38,243 nt of DNA from Verrucomicrobiota bacterium (GTDB taxonomy: Bacteria; Verrucomicrobiota; Verrucomicrobiia; Palsa-1439), in assembly GCA_016871575.1 (NCBI GenBank), contig VHCW01000043.1, positions 1-38,243 of the forward strand, read 5' to 3'. Positions 16,924-23,597 of the stretch are shown in pieces; the first letter of the stretch is position 1, and every line of letters starts with the position of its first letter. The notes under the pieces are model-generated. The model was not told the origin of the DNA and did not search any database. It saw only the letters and a list, made by a program, of their open reading frames with translations. The position numbers and the translations under genes are program-made.

Positions 16924-16934
16924 GGGCTTGTCAA
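16906..16934 (-). promoter_or_regulatory. sodB promoter
   Basis: A consensus TTGACA (16929-16934 read on the minus strand) is followed after exactly 17 bases by TACGTT (16906-16911), a weak -10. Transcription would start about 25 bases before the sodB ATG. The good -35 and spacing support it; the poor -10 might imply activator dependence. Confidence 0.5.
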
Positions 16935-16965
16935 CGGACAGGGTTTGCCCTAAGTTGCGCCCGCA

Positions 16966-17202
16966 ATGGATTGGTTCATTCATCACGCCAAACGCATCGC
17001 CCGCATCAGTGCCGGCGTTGTATTGCTCATTGCAGGTCTTGTGTTGACCGTCCCCGGTGTGCCGGGACCCGGTTTGGTGGTGGTTTTTATTGGCCTCAGC
17101 ATCTTGGCCGTGGACTTTGTCTGGGCGCATCGCCTGAAGAAAAAAATCCAAGATACCGCCAGGAGTGCCGTGGGCAAGGTTCGCGGCAAGAAAGAACCCT
17201 AA
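16966..17202 (+). CDS. PGPGW-motif small membrane protein
   Basis: A 78-residue protein with two closely spaced hydrophobic segments (AGVVLLIAGLVLTVPGVPGPG and LVVVFIGLSILAV) joined by the PGVPGPG turn that defines the PGPGW family of putative transmembrane proteins, followed by a basic tail (HRLKKKIQDTARSAVGKVRGKK) expected in the cytoplasm. The function of the family is not known. It diverges from sodB and runs tail to tail into the glycosyltransferase gene with a 4-base overlap of the two 3' ends, leaving no space for a terminator. No strong ribosome-binding site precedes the ATG. Confidence 0.75.
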   Translation: MDWFIHHAKRIARISAGVVLLIAGLVLTVPGVPGPGLVVVFIGLSILAVDFVWAHRLKKKIQDTARSAVGKVRGKKEP

Positions 17203-17936
17203 CGCGCGGCCTTGTCGTACCAGTGTTCGCAGTAATCCTTGCTGCGAATCTTCTTCTGGAGGCCGAATCCGAACCCGATCAACTTGGCGAGCATCGTCCA
17301 GAGCGGCGTTTGGTCAATCTTGCGCGTCGAGGTGATGATCCAGCCTTTGCGGATCAACTTGAAGTTTTGTCCGCGCGGTTTGCCCAGCTTCCGCAGGTCG
17401 TAGGCCAGTTGCACGTCCTCGGCGGCGTAAATGCTCTCGTCGAACCCGCCAAAACTCTCGAAGTCCGCCTTCCGACAATGCATCATCCCAACACCCACCC
17501 GGCTGCACGTGACGTACATCCCCCAGATAAAATAAAAAAAACTGATCTTGAAGTTTCGCCGTTCCGGCTCGATCCACGTCCCGCCCCCGGCGATCTTCGG
17601 ATTCTCCAGATGATCGTGGACCAGCACGAGCAGGTTCTCCGTGACTTGGTTGTCGGCGTCGCAGAACGCGATGTACTTGCCGCGCGCCGCCTTCACGCCC
17701 GCGTTGCGGGCTTTGCCGATGTTGTTGACCGGCTCGTACACCACTGTCGCGCCGCACTCACGGGCAATCGCGCCCGTGCGGTCAGCGCTGTTGTTGTCCA
17801 CCACGATGATCTCGACCGTCGCGCCCCGCTCGCGCTCATAGACCGCCCCGGCACGCCGTAAAGACTGGATGGACCGGGCAATGCACTTCTCCTCGTTCCA
17901 CGCCGGCACAATGACCGACAGCGTCGGTTCACTCAC
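17199..17936 (-). CDS. Family 2 glycosyltransferase
   Basis: Transfers a sugar from a nucleotide donor, on the cytoplasmic side. The 245-residue protein has the GT-A opening LSVIVPAWNEEKCIARSI, the VVDNNSADRTG loop (46-55) that contacts the nucleotide, GKARNAGVKAARGKYIAFCDAD with the metal-binding DAD at 93-95, and GGFDESIYAAEDVQLAYDLR as the acceptor/base region. No membrane segment follows the catalytic domain. The start is a GTG whose first bases form a GTGA overlap with the Trm112-like gene's stop, so translation is probably coupled. Acceptor and pathway are unknown; context with lar genes offers no clear hint. Confidence 0.88.
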   Translation of the reverse strand: MSEPTLSVIVPAWNEEKCIARSIQSLRRAGAVYERERGATVEIIVVDNNSADRTGAIARECGATVVYEPVNNIGKARNAGVKAARGKYIAFCDADNQVTENLLVLVHDHLENPKIAGGGTWIEPERRNFKISFFYFIWGMYVTCSRVGVGMMHCRKADFESFGGFDESIYAAEDVQLAYDLRKLGKPRGQNFKLIRKGWIITSTRKIDQTPLWTMLAKLIGFGFGLQKKIRSKDYCEHWYDKAAR

Positions 17937-18097
17937 GGTTTTTCTGCCTCATCAATCAACATCACCGGAATCCCGTCACGGATCGGATACTTCAATCCAC
18001 ACTGCGGGTTCTGGCAGACGATCTTCTCGCCCTCCAGTTTCACCGGCGACTTGCATTTCGGACAAGCCAAAATCTCCAACAGTTCCTTGTCAATCAT
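17933..18097 (-). CDS. Trm112-like (UPF0434) zinc-ribbon protein
   Basis: A 54-residue gene that is easily missed. The translation MIDKELLEILACPKCKSP continues with a second Cys pair, QNPQCGLKYPIRDGIPVML, giving Cys12, Cys15, Cys28 and Cys33, a zinc-ribbon as in bacterial Trm112/YcaR proteins. In eukaryotes and archaea Trm112 activates methyltransferases; the bacterial role is less clear. Both ends overlap neighbours by four bases: ATGA with the larC stop upstream and GTGA with the glycosyltransferase start downstream. It therefore sits as a translationally coupled middle gene. One more Cys pair than the minimum is not seen. Length and motif order are standard. Confidence 0.88.
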   Translation of the reverse strand: MIDKELLEILACPKCKSPVKLEGEKIVCQNPQCGLKYPIRDGIPVMLIDEAEKP

Positions 18098-19248
18098 GTT
18101 GTCTCCTTCGCCGCGTCATACACCTCGCGCACCGGCACATTCGCCAATGCCGCCGCCCGCTTGCAGGACTCGTATTCGGGCGACCGCGTCACCACCTGGC
18201 CATTCCATCGTCCGATCTTCACCTCGATCTCACCGAACCGCGTTGCCACCCGCACGATTTCGCGGTCCAGCTTCCGCCGTCGCGCCTCGTGGATGCGCAC
18301 GCCGAAACTCGTTGTGTGCGTCAACACCAACTCCGCGAAACGGTCCGCATCGCCCGGCTCGCACAACACCGTCAGCAACGTTCCCGGCCGGCTCTTCTTC
18401 ATCTGCACCGGCGTCAGGAACGCGTCCAAGGCGCCCTCGGCCAGCAACCGCTCCATCACATCGCCAAACCATTGCGGGTTCATGTCGTCAATGTTCGCTT
18501 CGATCACCGCGACGGTGTCCGCTTCACTTGTCGAGGCAACCCCCAGCACGGCGCGCAACACATTCGGCGTCTTTTCCAATTCCCGCGTCCCGGCGCCGTA
18601 CCCGATCTTCTCGACTGACATCGCCGGCATCGGCCCAAACTTCTTGCAGAACTCTACCAGAAGCGCCGCCCCGGTGGGTGTGACGAGTTCGCAACGTTCC
18701 GGTGACGATTGGGTGGGGACGCCTTTGAGCAACTCCAGCGTGGCCGGAGCCGGGATGGGGAACTTGCCGTGCGCCGTCTCGACAAACCCGGAGCCGAGCG
18801 GCGGCGGCGCGGCTTGCACGTCCTGCACACCAAGCGCTTTCAGCGCGATGCACACGCCGACAATGTCCACAATGGAATCCACCGCGCCGATCTCGTGGAA
18901 ATGGACTTTCTCCAGCGGAATGCCGTGGATTCTGGCTTCCACTTCGCCCAGGGAGTGAAACACGTTCGTCGCGCGTTGTTTCACGCCGTCAGGCAACTTG
19001 CTGTGGAAGATCATCGCCGCAATCTCCGAGTAGCTCCGGTGAGCGTGTTCGTGCTCGGTGATGCAATCGAACTTCGTGGCGACGATATGCTGCTTCGTGA
19101 CGCGGCGCGTTTCGATCTGGTAGCCGTGAAGGGGCAGCTTGGCCAGTTCGTTCCGGACATGGTCTTCCCGGACGCCGAGATCAAGCAGCGCCCCCAGCAG
19201 CATGTCGCCGCTGATCCCAGCAAAACAATCGAGGTAAAGGAGTTTCAT
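18094..19248 (-). CDS. larC: Nickel-pincer cofactor nickel chelatase LarC
   Basis: Inserts nickel into the pyridinium-bisthiocarboxylate mononucleotide, the last step in making the nickel-pincer cofactor of lactate racemase and related LarA-type enzymes. The 384-residue protein starts MKLLYLDCFAGISGDM, the conserved opening, and contains EHEHAHRSYSEIAAMI, FHEIGAVDSIVDIVG, and the C-terminal IEANIDDMNPQ. It is one uninterrupted frame, unlike the Lactiplantibacillus gene, which needs a programmed frameshift. The ATG at 19248 is preferred over 19317, since the extra N-terminus is not conserved. A diverged copy of its first 15 codons lies 700 bases upstream at 19898-19960. larA and larE were not found in the window. 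Confidence 0.93.
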   Translation of the reverse strand: MKLLYLDCFAGISGDMLLGALLDLGVREDHVRNELAKLPLHGYQIETRRVTKQHIVATKFDCITEHEHAHRSYSEIAAMIFHSKLPDGVKQRATNVFHSLGEVEARIHGIPLEKVHFHEIGAVDSIVDIVGVCIALKALGVQDVQAAPPPLGSGFVETAHGKFPIPAPATLELLKGVPTQSSPERCELVTPTGAALLVEFCKKFGPMPAMSVEKIGYGAGTRELEKTPNVLRAVLGVASTSEADTVAVIEANIDDMNPQWFGDVMERLLAEGALDAFLTPVQMKKSRPGTLLTVLCEPGDADRFAELVLTHTTSFGVRIHEARRRKLDREIVRVATRFGEIEVKIGRWNGQVVTRSPEYESCKRAAALANVPVREVYDAAKETT

Positions 19249-19313
19249 ATTGGCTGCCAATGCGGAACGAATACTACCAGATGAATGCAACGGATGTCCA
19301 TTGCCGCAGAATA

Positions 19314-19595
19314 TCAAAAGGAATCCAGAAACCGTTGTACGTCGTCATGATTGCCGATCAGATGAAGCATGACCACGTCCTTTTCCGGTTGAGTAAACAC
19401 GACACGACAGCGTTGCCCAAGGCGCAACTCAAAAACTCCACGCAGATGAATCTTGCGCACGCCCAACCCGGCGTGACGATGGGGTTGGCCGAGCGCCAGC
19501 GGAAGTTCCTTCACGGCATCGGCGAGTTGCAGGCGGAGGTCGTCTGGAGCGTGTTCGAGTTGACGTTGGATGCGGCGCGACAGCACAATTCTCAT
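19314..19595 (-). CDS. RelE/ParE-superfamily toxin (module 2)
   Basis: A 93-residue protein with the compact RelE-like layout: N-terminal helices (SRRIQRQLEHAPDDLRLQLADAV), then beta strands (RGVFELRLGQRCRVVFTQPEKDVVMLHLIGNHDDVQRFL). RelE-type toxins cleave ribosome-bound mRNA, and ParE types poison gyrase; the strand pattern here is nearer RelE, but no full catalytic set can be confirmed. The start overlaps the antitoxin stop as ATGA, the usual antitoxin-first arrangement. It lies 65 bases upstream of larC on the same strand, within what would otherwise be a lar operon. Confidence 0.8.
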   Translation of the reverse strand: MRIVLSRRIQRQLEHAPDDLRLQLADAVKELPLALGQPHRHAGLGVRKIHLRGVFELRLGQRCRVVFTQPEKDVVMLHLIGNHDDVQRFLDSF

Positions 19596-19864
19596 GTGCG
19601 TCGGCGTGGCTTGGTGATGGTGGCGGCAAACGCAGCAGGCGACTCGTGGACTTGGGCAACGCCGTCTTCCAATTCCGTACGGGCTTCGTGCGCCAGGTAG
19701 TCGGCGGCGGCATTACTCACGCGAAGTGCCGGTGCTTCATCCGCCGGCACAATGGCTGCCACCGGCTTCGATCCGCGCGTAATCACAACCCGTTCGCCTC
19801 GCAACGCAGCATCCACGAGCGCATCAAGCTGTGTCTTGGCATCGGCAAGTGTGGTCTTCGTCAT
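19592..19864 (-). CDS. Phd/YefM-type antitoxin (module 2)
   Basis: A 90-residue protein whose first half matches Phd/YefM antitoxins: TLADAKTQLDALVDAALRGERVVITRGSKPVAAIVPADE, in which the ERVVITRGSKPVAAIVP strand-turn is diagnostic. This part forms the DNA-binding dimer that represses its own operon; the C-terminal segment would wrap and neutralise the toxin. The gene begins 33 bases after a decayed larC fragment. Its stop overlaps the toxin start by four bases. Confidence 0.85.
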   Translation of the reverse strand: MTKTTLADAKTQLDALVDAALRGERVVITRGSKPVAAIVPADEAPALRVSNAAADYLAHEARTELEDGVAQVHESPAAFAATITKPRRRT

Positions 19865-19897
19865 CGCGCTCCAATCTGGACTACCAAGCCTCGCCCG

Positions 19898-19960
19898 TCA
19901 AGCACTGGTAACGCTGTCGCCGCCGGTGCCGGCAAAACAATCAAGGTGGAGGAATTTCAT
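19898..19960 (-). pseudogene. Decayed 5' fragment of a second larC copy
   Basis: On the minus strand an ATG at 19960 encodes MKFLHLDCFAGTGGDSVTSA and then stops. Its first 15 residues match the intact LarC start MKLLYLDCFAGISGD at 11 positions, and the 45 underlying bases match at 37, including runs through GATTGTTTTGC. After codon 15 the similarity ends. The ATG overlaps the upstream ParE-like toxin's stop as ATGA, the normal operon junction in this genome. It is best read as the stub of a former larC gene, cut off when the downstream DNA was replaced or invaded; chance similarity is unlikely. Confidence 0.8.
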
Positions 19961-20253
19961 TTGAGTCGTTCGCGCCAATAGCCGGGTTTTCGATGCAGAT
20001 GCATGACTGCGATAACCTGCAAATGATCGGCACGACTTCGATAAATGAGGCCGTAGGGAAAGCGTTGAATTCGGTATTGACGGACACCGGGATCAATTTC
20101 AGTGGCGAGTTCGGGAAACTGATTGATCCGGTTCACTGCCGCTCGGACGGAATGAACGAAGTGACGCGCCAAACCAGCTTGCTGGGCTTCGTAGTAACGG
20201 ATGGACTCCCAAAACTCCTGCCGTGCTTCAGGATGGAAGCCGACCTGGTTCAT
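19957..20253 (-). CDS. ParE/RelE-family toxin (module 1)
   Basis: A 98-residue ParE-like toxin: an N-terminal FHPEARQEFWESIRYYEAQ helix, the helix-turn LARHFVHSVRAAVNRINQFPE, then RQYRIQRFPYGLIYRSRADHLQVIAVMHLHRKPGYW with the F-PY-LIYR strand and the final H-x-RKPGYW typical of plasmid-stabilisation toxins. The family inhibits DNA gyrase or translation. The start overlaps its antitoxin's stop (ATGA). Its own stop overlaps, again as ATGA, the start of the larC stub, which indicates that this toxin once preceded an intact larC directly. Confidence 0.88.
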   Translation of the reverse strand: MNQVGFHPEARQEFWESIRYYEAQQAGLARHFVHSVRAAVNRINQFPELATEIDPGVRQYRIQRFPYGLIYRSRADHLQVIAVMHLHRKPGYWRERLK

Positions 20254-20474
20254 CCCAAAATCTTTTCCGCTTCGGCAAAGACTTCATCGGCAGGGATCGT
20301 TTTCACAACGCCTCGGTCTAATTCATCGCAGCGTCGTCGGATCTCAGTGTGCCACTCTGCACTTACCGAAAAGTCGTCGCCGTCATCGAGGCTTTCAAGA
20401 AGCTTCTCTGCCAACAACGCCCGCGAAGGACGAGGCAGTTGCAACGCTTCACTGATGATTTCTTGCGTGCTCAT
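20250..20474 (-). CDS. Addiction-module antitoxin, TIGR02574-like (module 1)
   Basis: A 74-residue acidic protein: EIISEALQLPRPSRALLAEKLLESLDD followed by EWHTEIRRRCDELDRGVVKTIPADEVFAEAEKIL, the signature of the putative addiction-module component family that pairs with ParE-like toxins. The first part contains the dimerising/DNA-contacting helices. It begins 55 bases after larB and is presumably transcribed either with it or from its own promoter, which I could not identify. Confidence 0.88.
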   Translation of the reverse strand: MSTQEIISEALQLPRPSRALLAEKLLESLDDGDDFSVSAEWHTEIRRRCDELDRGVVKTIPADEVFAEAEKILG

Positions 20475-20529
20475 CTGGACACGAATCTACGCGGATGCCG
20501 CGTCAGGTCAATCTGATTTTCATTTCCAC

Positions 20530-21285
20530 TCACGTCGGGGCGAGGCGGTTAATCAAGCCCGCCGCGTAACCCGCCCCGAAGCCGTTGTTGATGTTGACCA
20601 CTGTCACGCCACTGGCGCAACTGTTGAGCATCGCCAGCAGGGCGGCGATGCCGCCGAAACTGGCGCCGTAGCCGACGCTGGTCGGGACCGCGATGACAGG
20701 CTTGTCCACGAGACCACCCACGACGCTCGGCAGGGCGCCTTCCATCCCGGCGACGACGATGAGGACGTTGGCCGCGAGGAGTTCTTCGTTGACGGCCAGC
20801 AACCGGTGCAGGCCGGCGACGCCGATGTCGTAGAAACGTTTCACCGTGTTGCCCATGATGTCGGCAGTGACGGCGGCTTCCTCGGCGACGGGGATGTCGG
20901 TCGTGCCGGCGCAGAGGATGGCAACGGTGCCGGGGTGTTTGGGCAACGGCTTTTTGGTAACGGTGACGATGCGGGCTTCGGCGTGGTGCTTGGCCTTCGG
21001 AAAGGCGCGTCGCAGGGCGCGGACGACGTCGGGCGCGCAACGGGTGGCGAGCAGGTTATCGTTGTGGGCGAGGATGGCGCGGGCGATCTTGACGACTTGT
21101 AGTGGTGTTTTCCCTTCTGAGTAGATGACTTCGGGAAAGCCTTTGCGCAAGGAGCGATGGCCGTCCACGCGGGCAAACTTCAGGTCATGGGTGCCGAGGG
21201 ATTTCAGTTGGCGGACGGCGTCGGCGGTTTTCAGCCGGCCTGCCTGCACTTGGTCGAGCAGTTCGATGAGACGGGATTCGTTCAT
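20530..21285 (-). CDS. larB: Nickel-pincer cofactor biosynthesis protein LarB
   Basis: Carboxylates and hydrolyses nicotinic acid adenine dinucleotide, the first step toward the nickel-pincer cofactor. The 251-residue protein shares the fold of AIR carboxylase PurE: AILCAGTTDIPVAEEAAVTA, then GVAGLHRLL, VAGMEGALPSVVGGLVDKPVIAVPTSVGYG, and the closing NINNGFGAGYAA. The N-terminal helical part (MNESRLIELLDQVQAG...) is the usual LarB extension. The ATG at 21285 overlaps the preceding membrane-protein stop (ATGA). Its partner larC lies 1.28 kb further on, beyond two toxin-antitoxin modules. Confidence 0.95.
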   Translation of the reverse strand: MNESRLIELLDQVQAGRLKTADAVRQLKSLGTHDLKFARVDGHRSLRKGFPEVIYSEGKTPLQVVKIARAILAHNDNLLATRCAPDVVRALRRAFPKAKHHAEARIVTVTKKPLPKHPGTVAILCAGTTDIPVAEEAAVTADIMGNTVKRFYDIGVAGLHRLLAVNEELLAANVLIVVAGMEGALPSVVGGLVDKPVIAVPTSVGYGASFGGIAALLAMLNSCASGVTVVNINNGFGAGYAAGLINRLAPT

Positions 21286-21701
21286 GTCGGCACTCCAAAC
21301 AAGGCTTTTACGGAGGGCCGCATCAGGGCGATAATGGTGAACACGCCCAGCACGGTGCCGAACGGCACGAACATGCAGCCGATGCCGGCCATGACCATGC
21401 AATACATGTAATGCCTGTGCTTGCTCAGGCAACGTCCCGCTGCCAACAGGCACGCGGCAAACGCCCAGCCCGCGGCGATAAAACAGGCTGCGAAGATGAT
21501 GAAGAACCACCCCAGAAACGCTGGCGGCGGGTTCTTCGGTCCGCCCATTTTTTCCGGACAGGCCACCATGAAGATGCCGAGCACCAGATGGATGACCGGG
21601 AGGCAGGCAAACAACGCCGCCAGCCCGGCCGCGATGTAGTGAAAGATGGACAGCAACCGGAGTTGGTCGGCGTCCTGGGTATTGGGGGGTGTTCCGTTCA
21701 T
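21282..21701 (-). CDS. Small membrane protein upstream of larB, function unknown
   Basis: A 139-residue protein that I do not recognise by family. After a polar N-terminus (MNGTPPNTQDADQLRLL) it has about four hydrophobic segments: IFHYIAAGLAALFACLPV, IHLVLGIFMV, FLGWFFIIFAACFIAAGWAF and MAGIGCMFVPFGTVLGVFTI. Cysteines occur in or near several segments. The stop overlaps the larB ATG by four bases, so it is translationally coupled to larB and could serve in nickel or precursor handling, but that is only positional inference. The ATG at 21701 has GGAG 3 bases upstream, closer than ideal; a start at 21740 would also be open. Confidence 0.65.
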   Translation of the reverse strand: MNGTPPNTQDADQLRLLSIFHYIAAGLAALFACLPVIHLVLGIFMVACPEKMGGPKNPPPAFLGWFFIIFAACFIAAGWAFAACLLAAGRCLSKHRHYMYCMVMAGIGCMFVPFGTVLGVFTIIALMRPSVKALFGVPT

Positions 21702-21803
21702 GGCTCCATGGTAACAGCAGCGCGCAACGACGGCAAGCACGCAAGGGCGCGCCTTTCCCGGCTGCCGCTGCTGCTTTCCCCAAGCGCTGAAACCTCACCC
21801 AAT

Positions 21804-21843
21804 TTACCGGATTTGGGGAACGATCGTTCCTCAAATCCGGTAA
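21804..21843. repeat. 40-base near-perfect palindrome
   Basis: The outer arms TTACCGGATTTG and CAAATCCGGTAA and the core GGAACGATCGTTCC are continuous: all 20 base pairs match except one G/T pair. The centre is CGATCG at 21821-21826. It lies in the 290-base gap between rng and the larB operon, about 100 bases before the first gene of the latter and 150 bases after rng. No T-run follows on either strand. It could be a large stem in RNA, a protein-binding site or a dispersed palindromic element. Apart from it I see nothing definite in 21702-21991. Confidence 0.8.
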
Positions 21844-21991
21844 CTGCTGGGCAGCCACCGCCGCTGCGAAGCATCGCCAACTTGGTCATCATCCTTCCGT
21901 TGCGACGACGATTGTGGAGGTGCGTTTGCGCAACGATACACCGACCGTTCCGCGCCGGGTTGCCCAATGATTTGTGCTCAAGGTGCCCGGA

Positions 21992-23596
21992 TTATTCCAG
22001 TTCGTTGCCGGTCAGGGCGTCGGTGATTTTGAATTGCTCGAAGTGGAAGGAAGGATCAGCGCGGAAACTGAGTTTCCCATTCAGGTTCTTTTCCAGTTCG
22101 ATGAGCAACGTCTCATCCTCGGTCCGCAGCCGGTTGAGGACTTCAGGGTGAACATAGATGCGGATGTGCGGCTGGTCGTGCCGGCCCTTCTCGCGGAGCC
22201 GGCGGAGGACTTCGCTGATCTTGCGCTGGATTTCGACGGACATGGAGAGGGCGCTCTTGACCATGCCTTTGCCTTTGCAGTACGGGCAGTCCTCATAGAC
22301 GGCGCTGAACATGCTTTCGCTGTGGCGTTGCCGGGTCATTTCGAGCAGGCCAAGCTGCGAGATCGGCAGGATGCGCGTCTTGGCTTTGTCGCGGCGGACG
22401 CATTCGCGCATTTTCTGGAGCACCTGTTGCTGGTCGCGCCGGTGACGCATGTCAATGAAGTCCACGACGAGCAGGCCGCCGATGTTGCGCAACCGCATTT
22501 GACGGCAGATTTCCTCGGCGGCTTCGAGGTTGGTCTGGAGGATCGTGGTGTCGAGGTCTTTCTGGCTCTTGTGTCGGCCGGTGTTGACGTCAATGGAGAC
22601 GAGCGCCTCGGTCTCGTCAATGCAGATGTAACCGCCGCTTTTGAGCCAGACCTGCCGGCGGAACGCGCTTTCGATCTGGCGCTCGACGTTGAACTTGGTG
22701 AAGATGGGTGTCGGCTCGTTGTAGAAGCGGGCTTTGCCGCGCGAGCGGATGCTGATCTGGCCGATCATGCTGCGGATGCGGTTGTAGGCCACTTCGTTGT
22801 CCACGATGATGCGGTCAATGTCCTCGGTGAGAAAATCGCGGACAGTGCGCTCGATGATGTCCGGCTCCTGGAAGACGCAGCTCGGCGCGGGGTCATTCTT
22901 GATTTTGGCCTCGACCTGTTTCCATGTCTGGAGGAGCAACTCCAGGTCGCGGATGAAGTATCGCTTCTTCTGTCCTTCGCCGACGGTGCGGACGATGATC
23001 CCCATGCTCTCGGGGAGTTTCAGTTCGGCGACGATCTTCTTGAGGCGCTGGCGTTCCTTGTCGTTGTCAATCTTGCGCGAGATGCCGCGCGACGGGTCGA
23101 ACGGCATCAGGACGAGGTAACGACCGGGGATGCTGATGTTGGTGGTGATGCGCGGCCCCTTGGTGCCGATGGGGCCTTTGACAACCTGCACGATGACTTC
23201 GGAGCCGGGGGGGTAGAGTTTGGGAATCTCGTTCTGGCTGATTTTCTTTTGCGGGCGCTTGGGCGCGTTGGGCGTCTCGACGAGGTCCACGCGGTCGGCA
23301 AGCGACTCGGGGATGATGTCCCAGTAATGCAGGAACGCATTTTTCTCAAAGCCGATGTCCACGAACGCGGCTTTCAAGCCGGGTTCGAGGTTTTTGATCT
23401 TACCCTTGAACACGCTGGCGACGATGCGTTTCTCGCCGGTGCGCTCGATGGTGAATTCCTCGAGCTGCCCGTGTTCCAGCAACGCGACGCGGTTTTCGAG
23501 CGCCTCGGCGTTGACGACGATTTCCTTGTGTGTCAGCTTTCGCCGTCCCAGCAACAGTTCTTCGCCTTTTTGTATCAGTTTCTTGATCGCTTCCAT
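21992..23596 (-). CDS. rng: Ribonuclease G/E family endoribonuclease
   Basis: Cuts single-stranded AU-rich RNA and helps mature 16S rRNA in the cytoplasm. The 534-residue protein is RNase G-sized, without the long RNase E scaffold tail. An S1 RNA-binding domain lies near the N-terminus (SVFKGKIKNLEPGLKAAFVDIGFEKNAFLH, about 63-92). The catalytic core includes ETEALVSIDVNTGRHK, with magnesium-binding aspartates here and in LLVVDFIDM, and the zinc-link CPYCKGKG that holds the dimer together. It is the last gene of the rod-shape operon, one base after rodA, as in many bacteria where rng follows mreBCD. An in-frame start only at 23596 fits. Confidence 0.95.
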   Translation of the reverse strand: MEAIKKLIQKGEELLLGRRKLTHKEIVVNAEALENRVALLEHGQLEEFTIERTGEKRIVASVFKGKIKNLEPGLKAAFVDIGFEKNAFLHYWDIIPESLADRVDLVETPNAPKRPQKKISQNEIPKLYPPGSEVIVQVVKGPIGTKGPRITTNISIPGRYLVLMPFDPSRGISRKIDNDKERQRLKKIVAELKLPESMGIIVRTVGEGQKKRYFIRDLELLLQTWKQVEAKIKNDPAPSCVFQEPDIIERTVRDFLTEDIDRIIVDNEVAYNRIRSMIGQISIRSRGKARFYNEPTPIFTKFNVERQIESAFRRQVWLKSGGYICIDETEALVSIDVNTGRHKSQKDLDTTILQTNLEAAEEICRQMRLRNIGGLLVVDFIDMRHRRDQQQVLQKMRECVRRDKAKTRILPISQLGLLEMTRQRHSESMFSAVYEDCPYCKGKGMVKSALSMSVEIQRKISEVLRRLREKGRHDQPHIRIYVHPEVLNRLRTEDETLLIELEKNLNGKLSFRADPSFHFEQFKITDALTGNELE

Positions 23597-23597
23597 G

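Noticed and set aside
16930-16965. A plus-strand promoter for the PGPGW gene (TTGTCA, 17 bases, TAAGTT)
   Set aside because: The -10 matches only three of six bases and would place the transcription start nearly at the ATG.
21817-21828. GAAC-N4-GTTC as a LexA (SOS) box
   Set aside because: The match sits inside a much longer palindrome, no SOS gene follows, and the LexA site of this phylum cannot be assumed to be of the gram-positive type. Kept only as a remark.
21698-21967. An 89-codon minus-strand frame in the gap after rng
   Set aside because: It reads through the 40-base palindrome and overlaps the start of the membrane-protein gene; no conserved features were seen.
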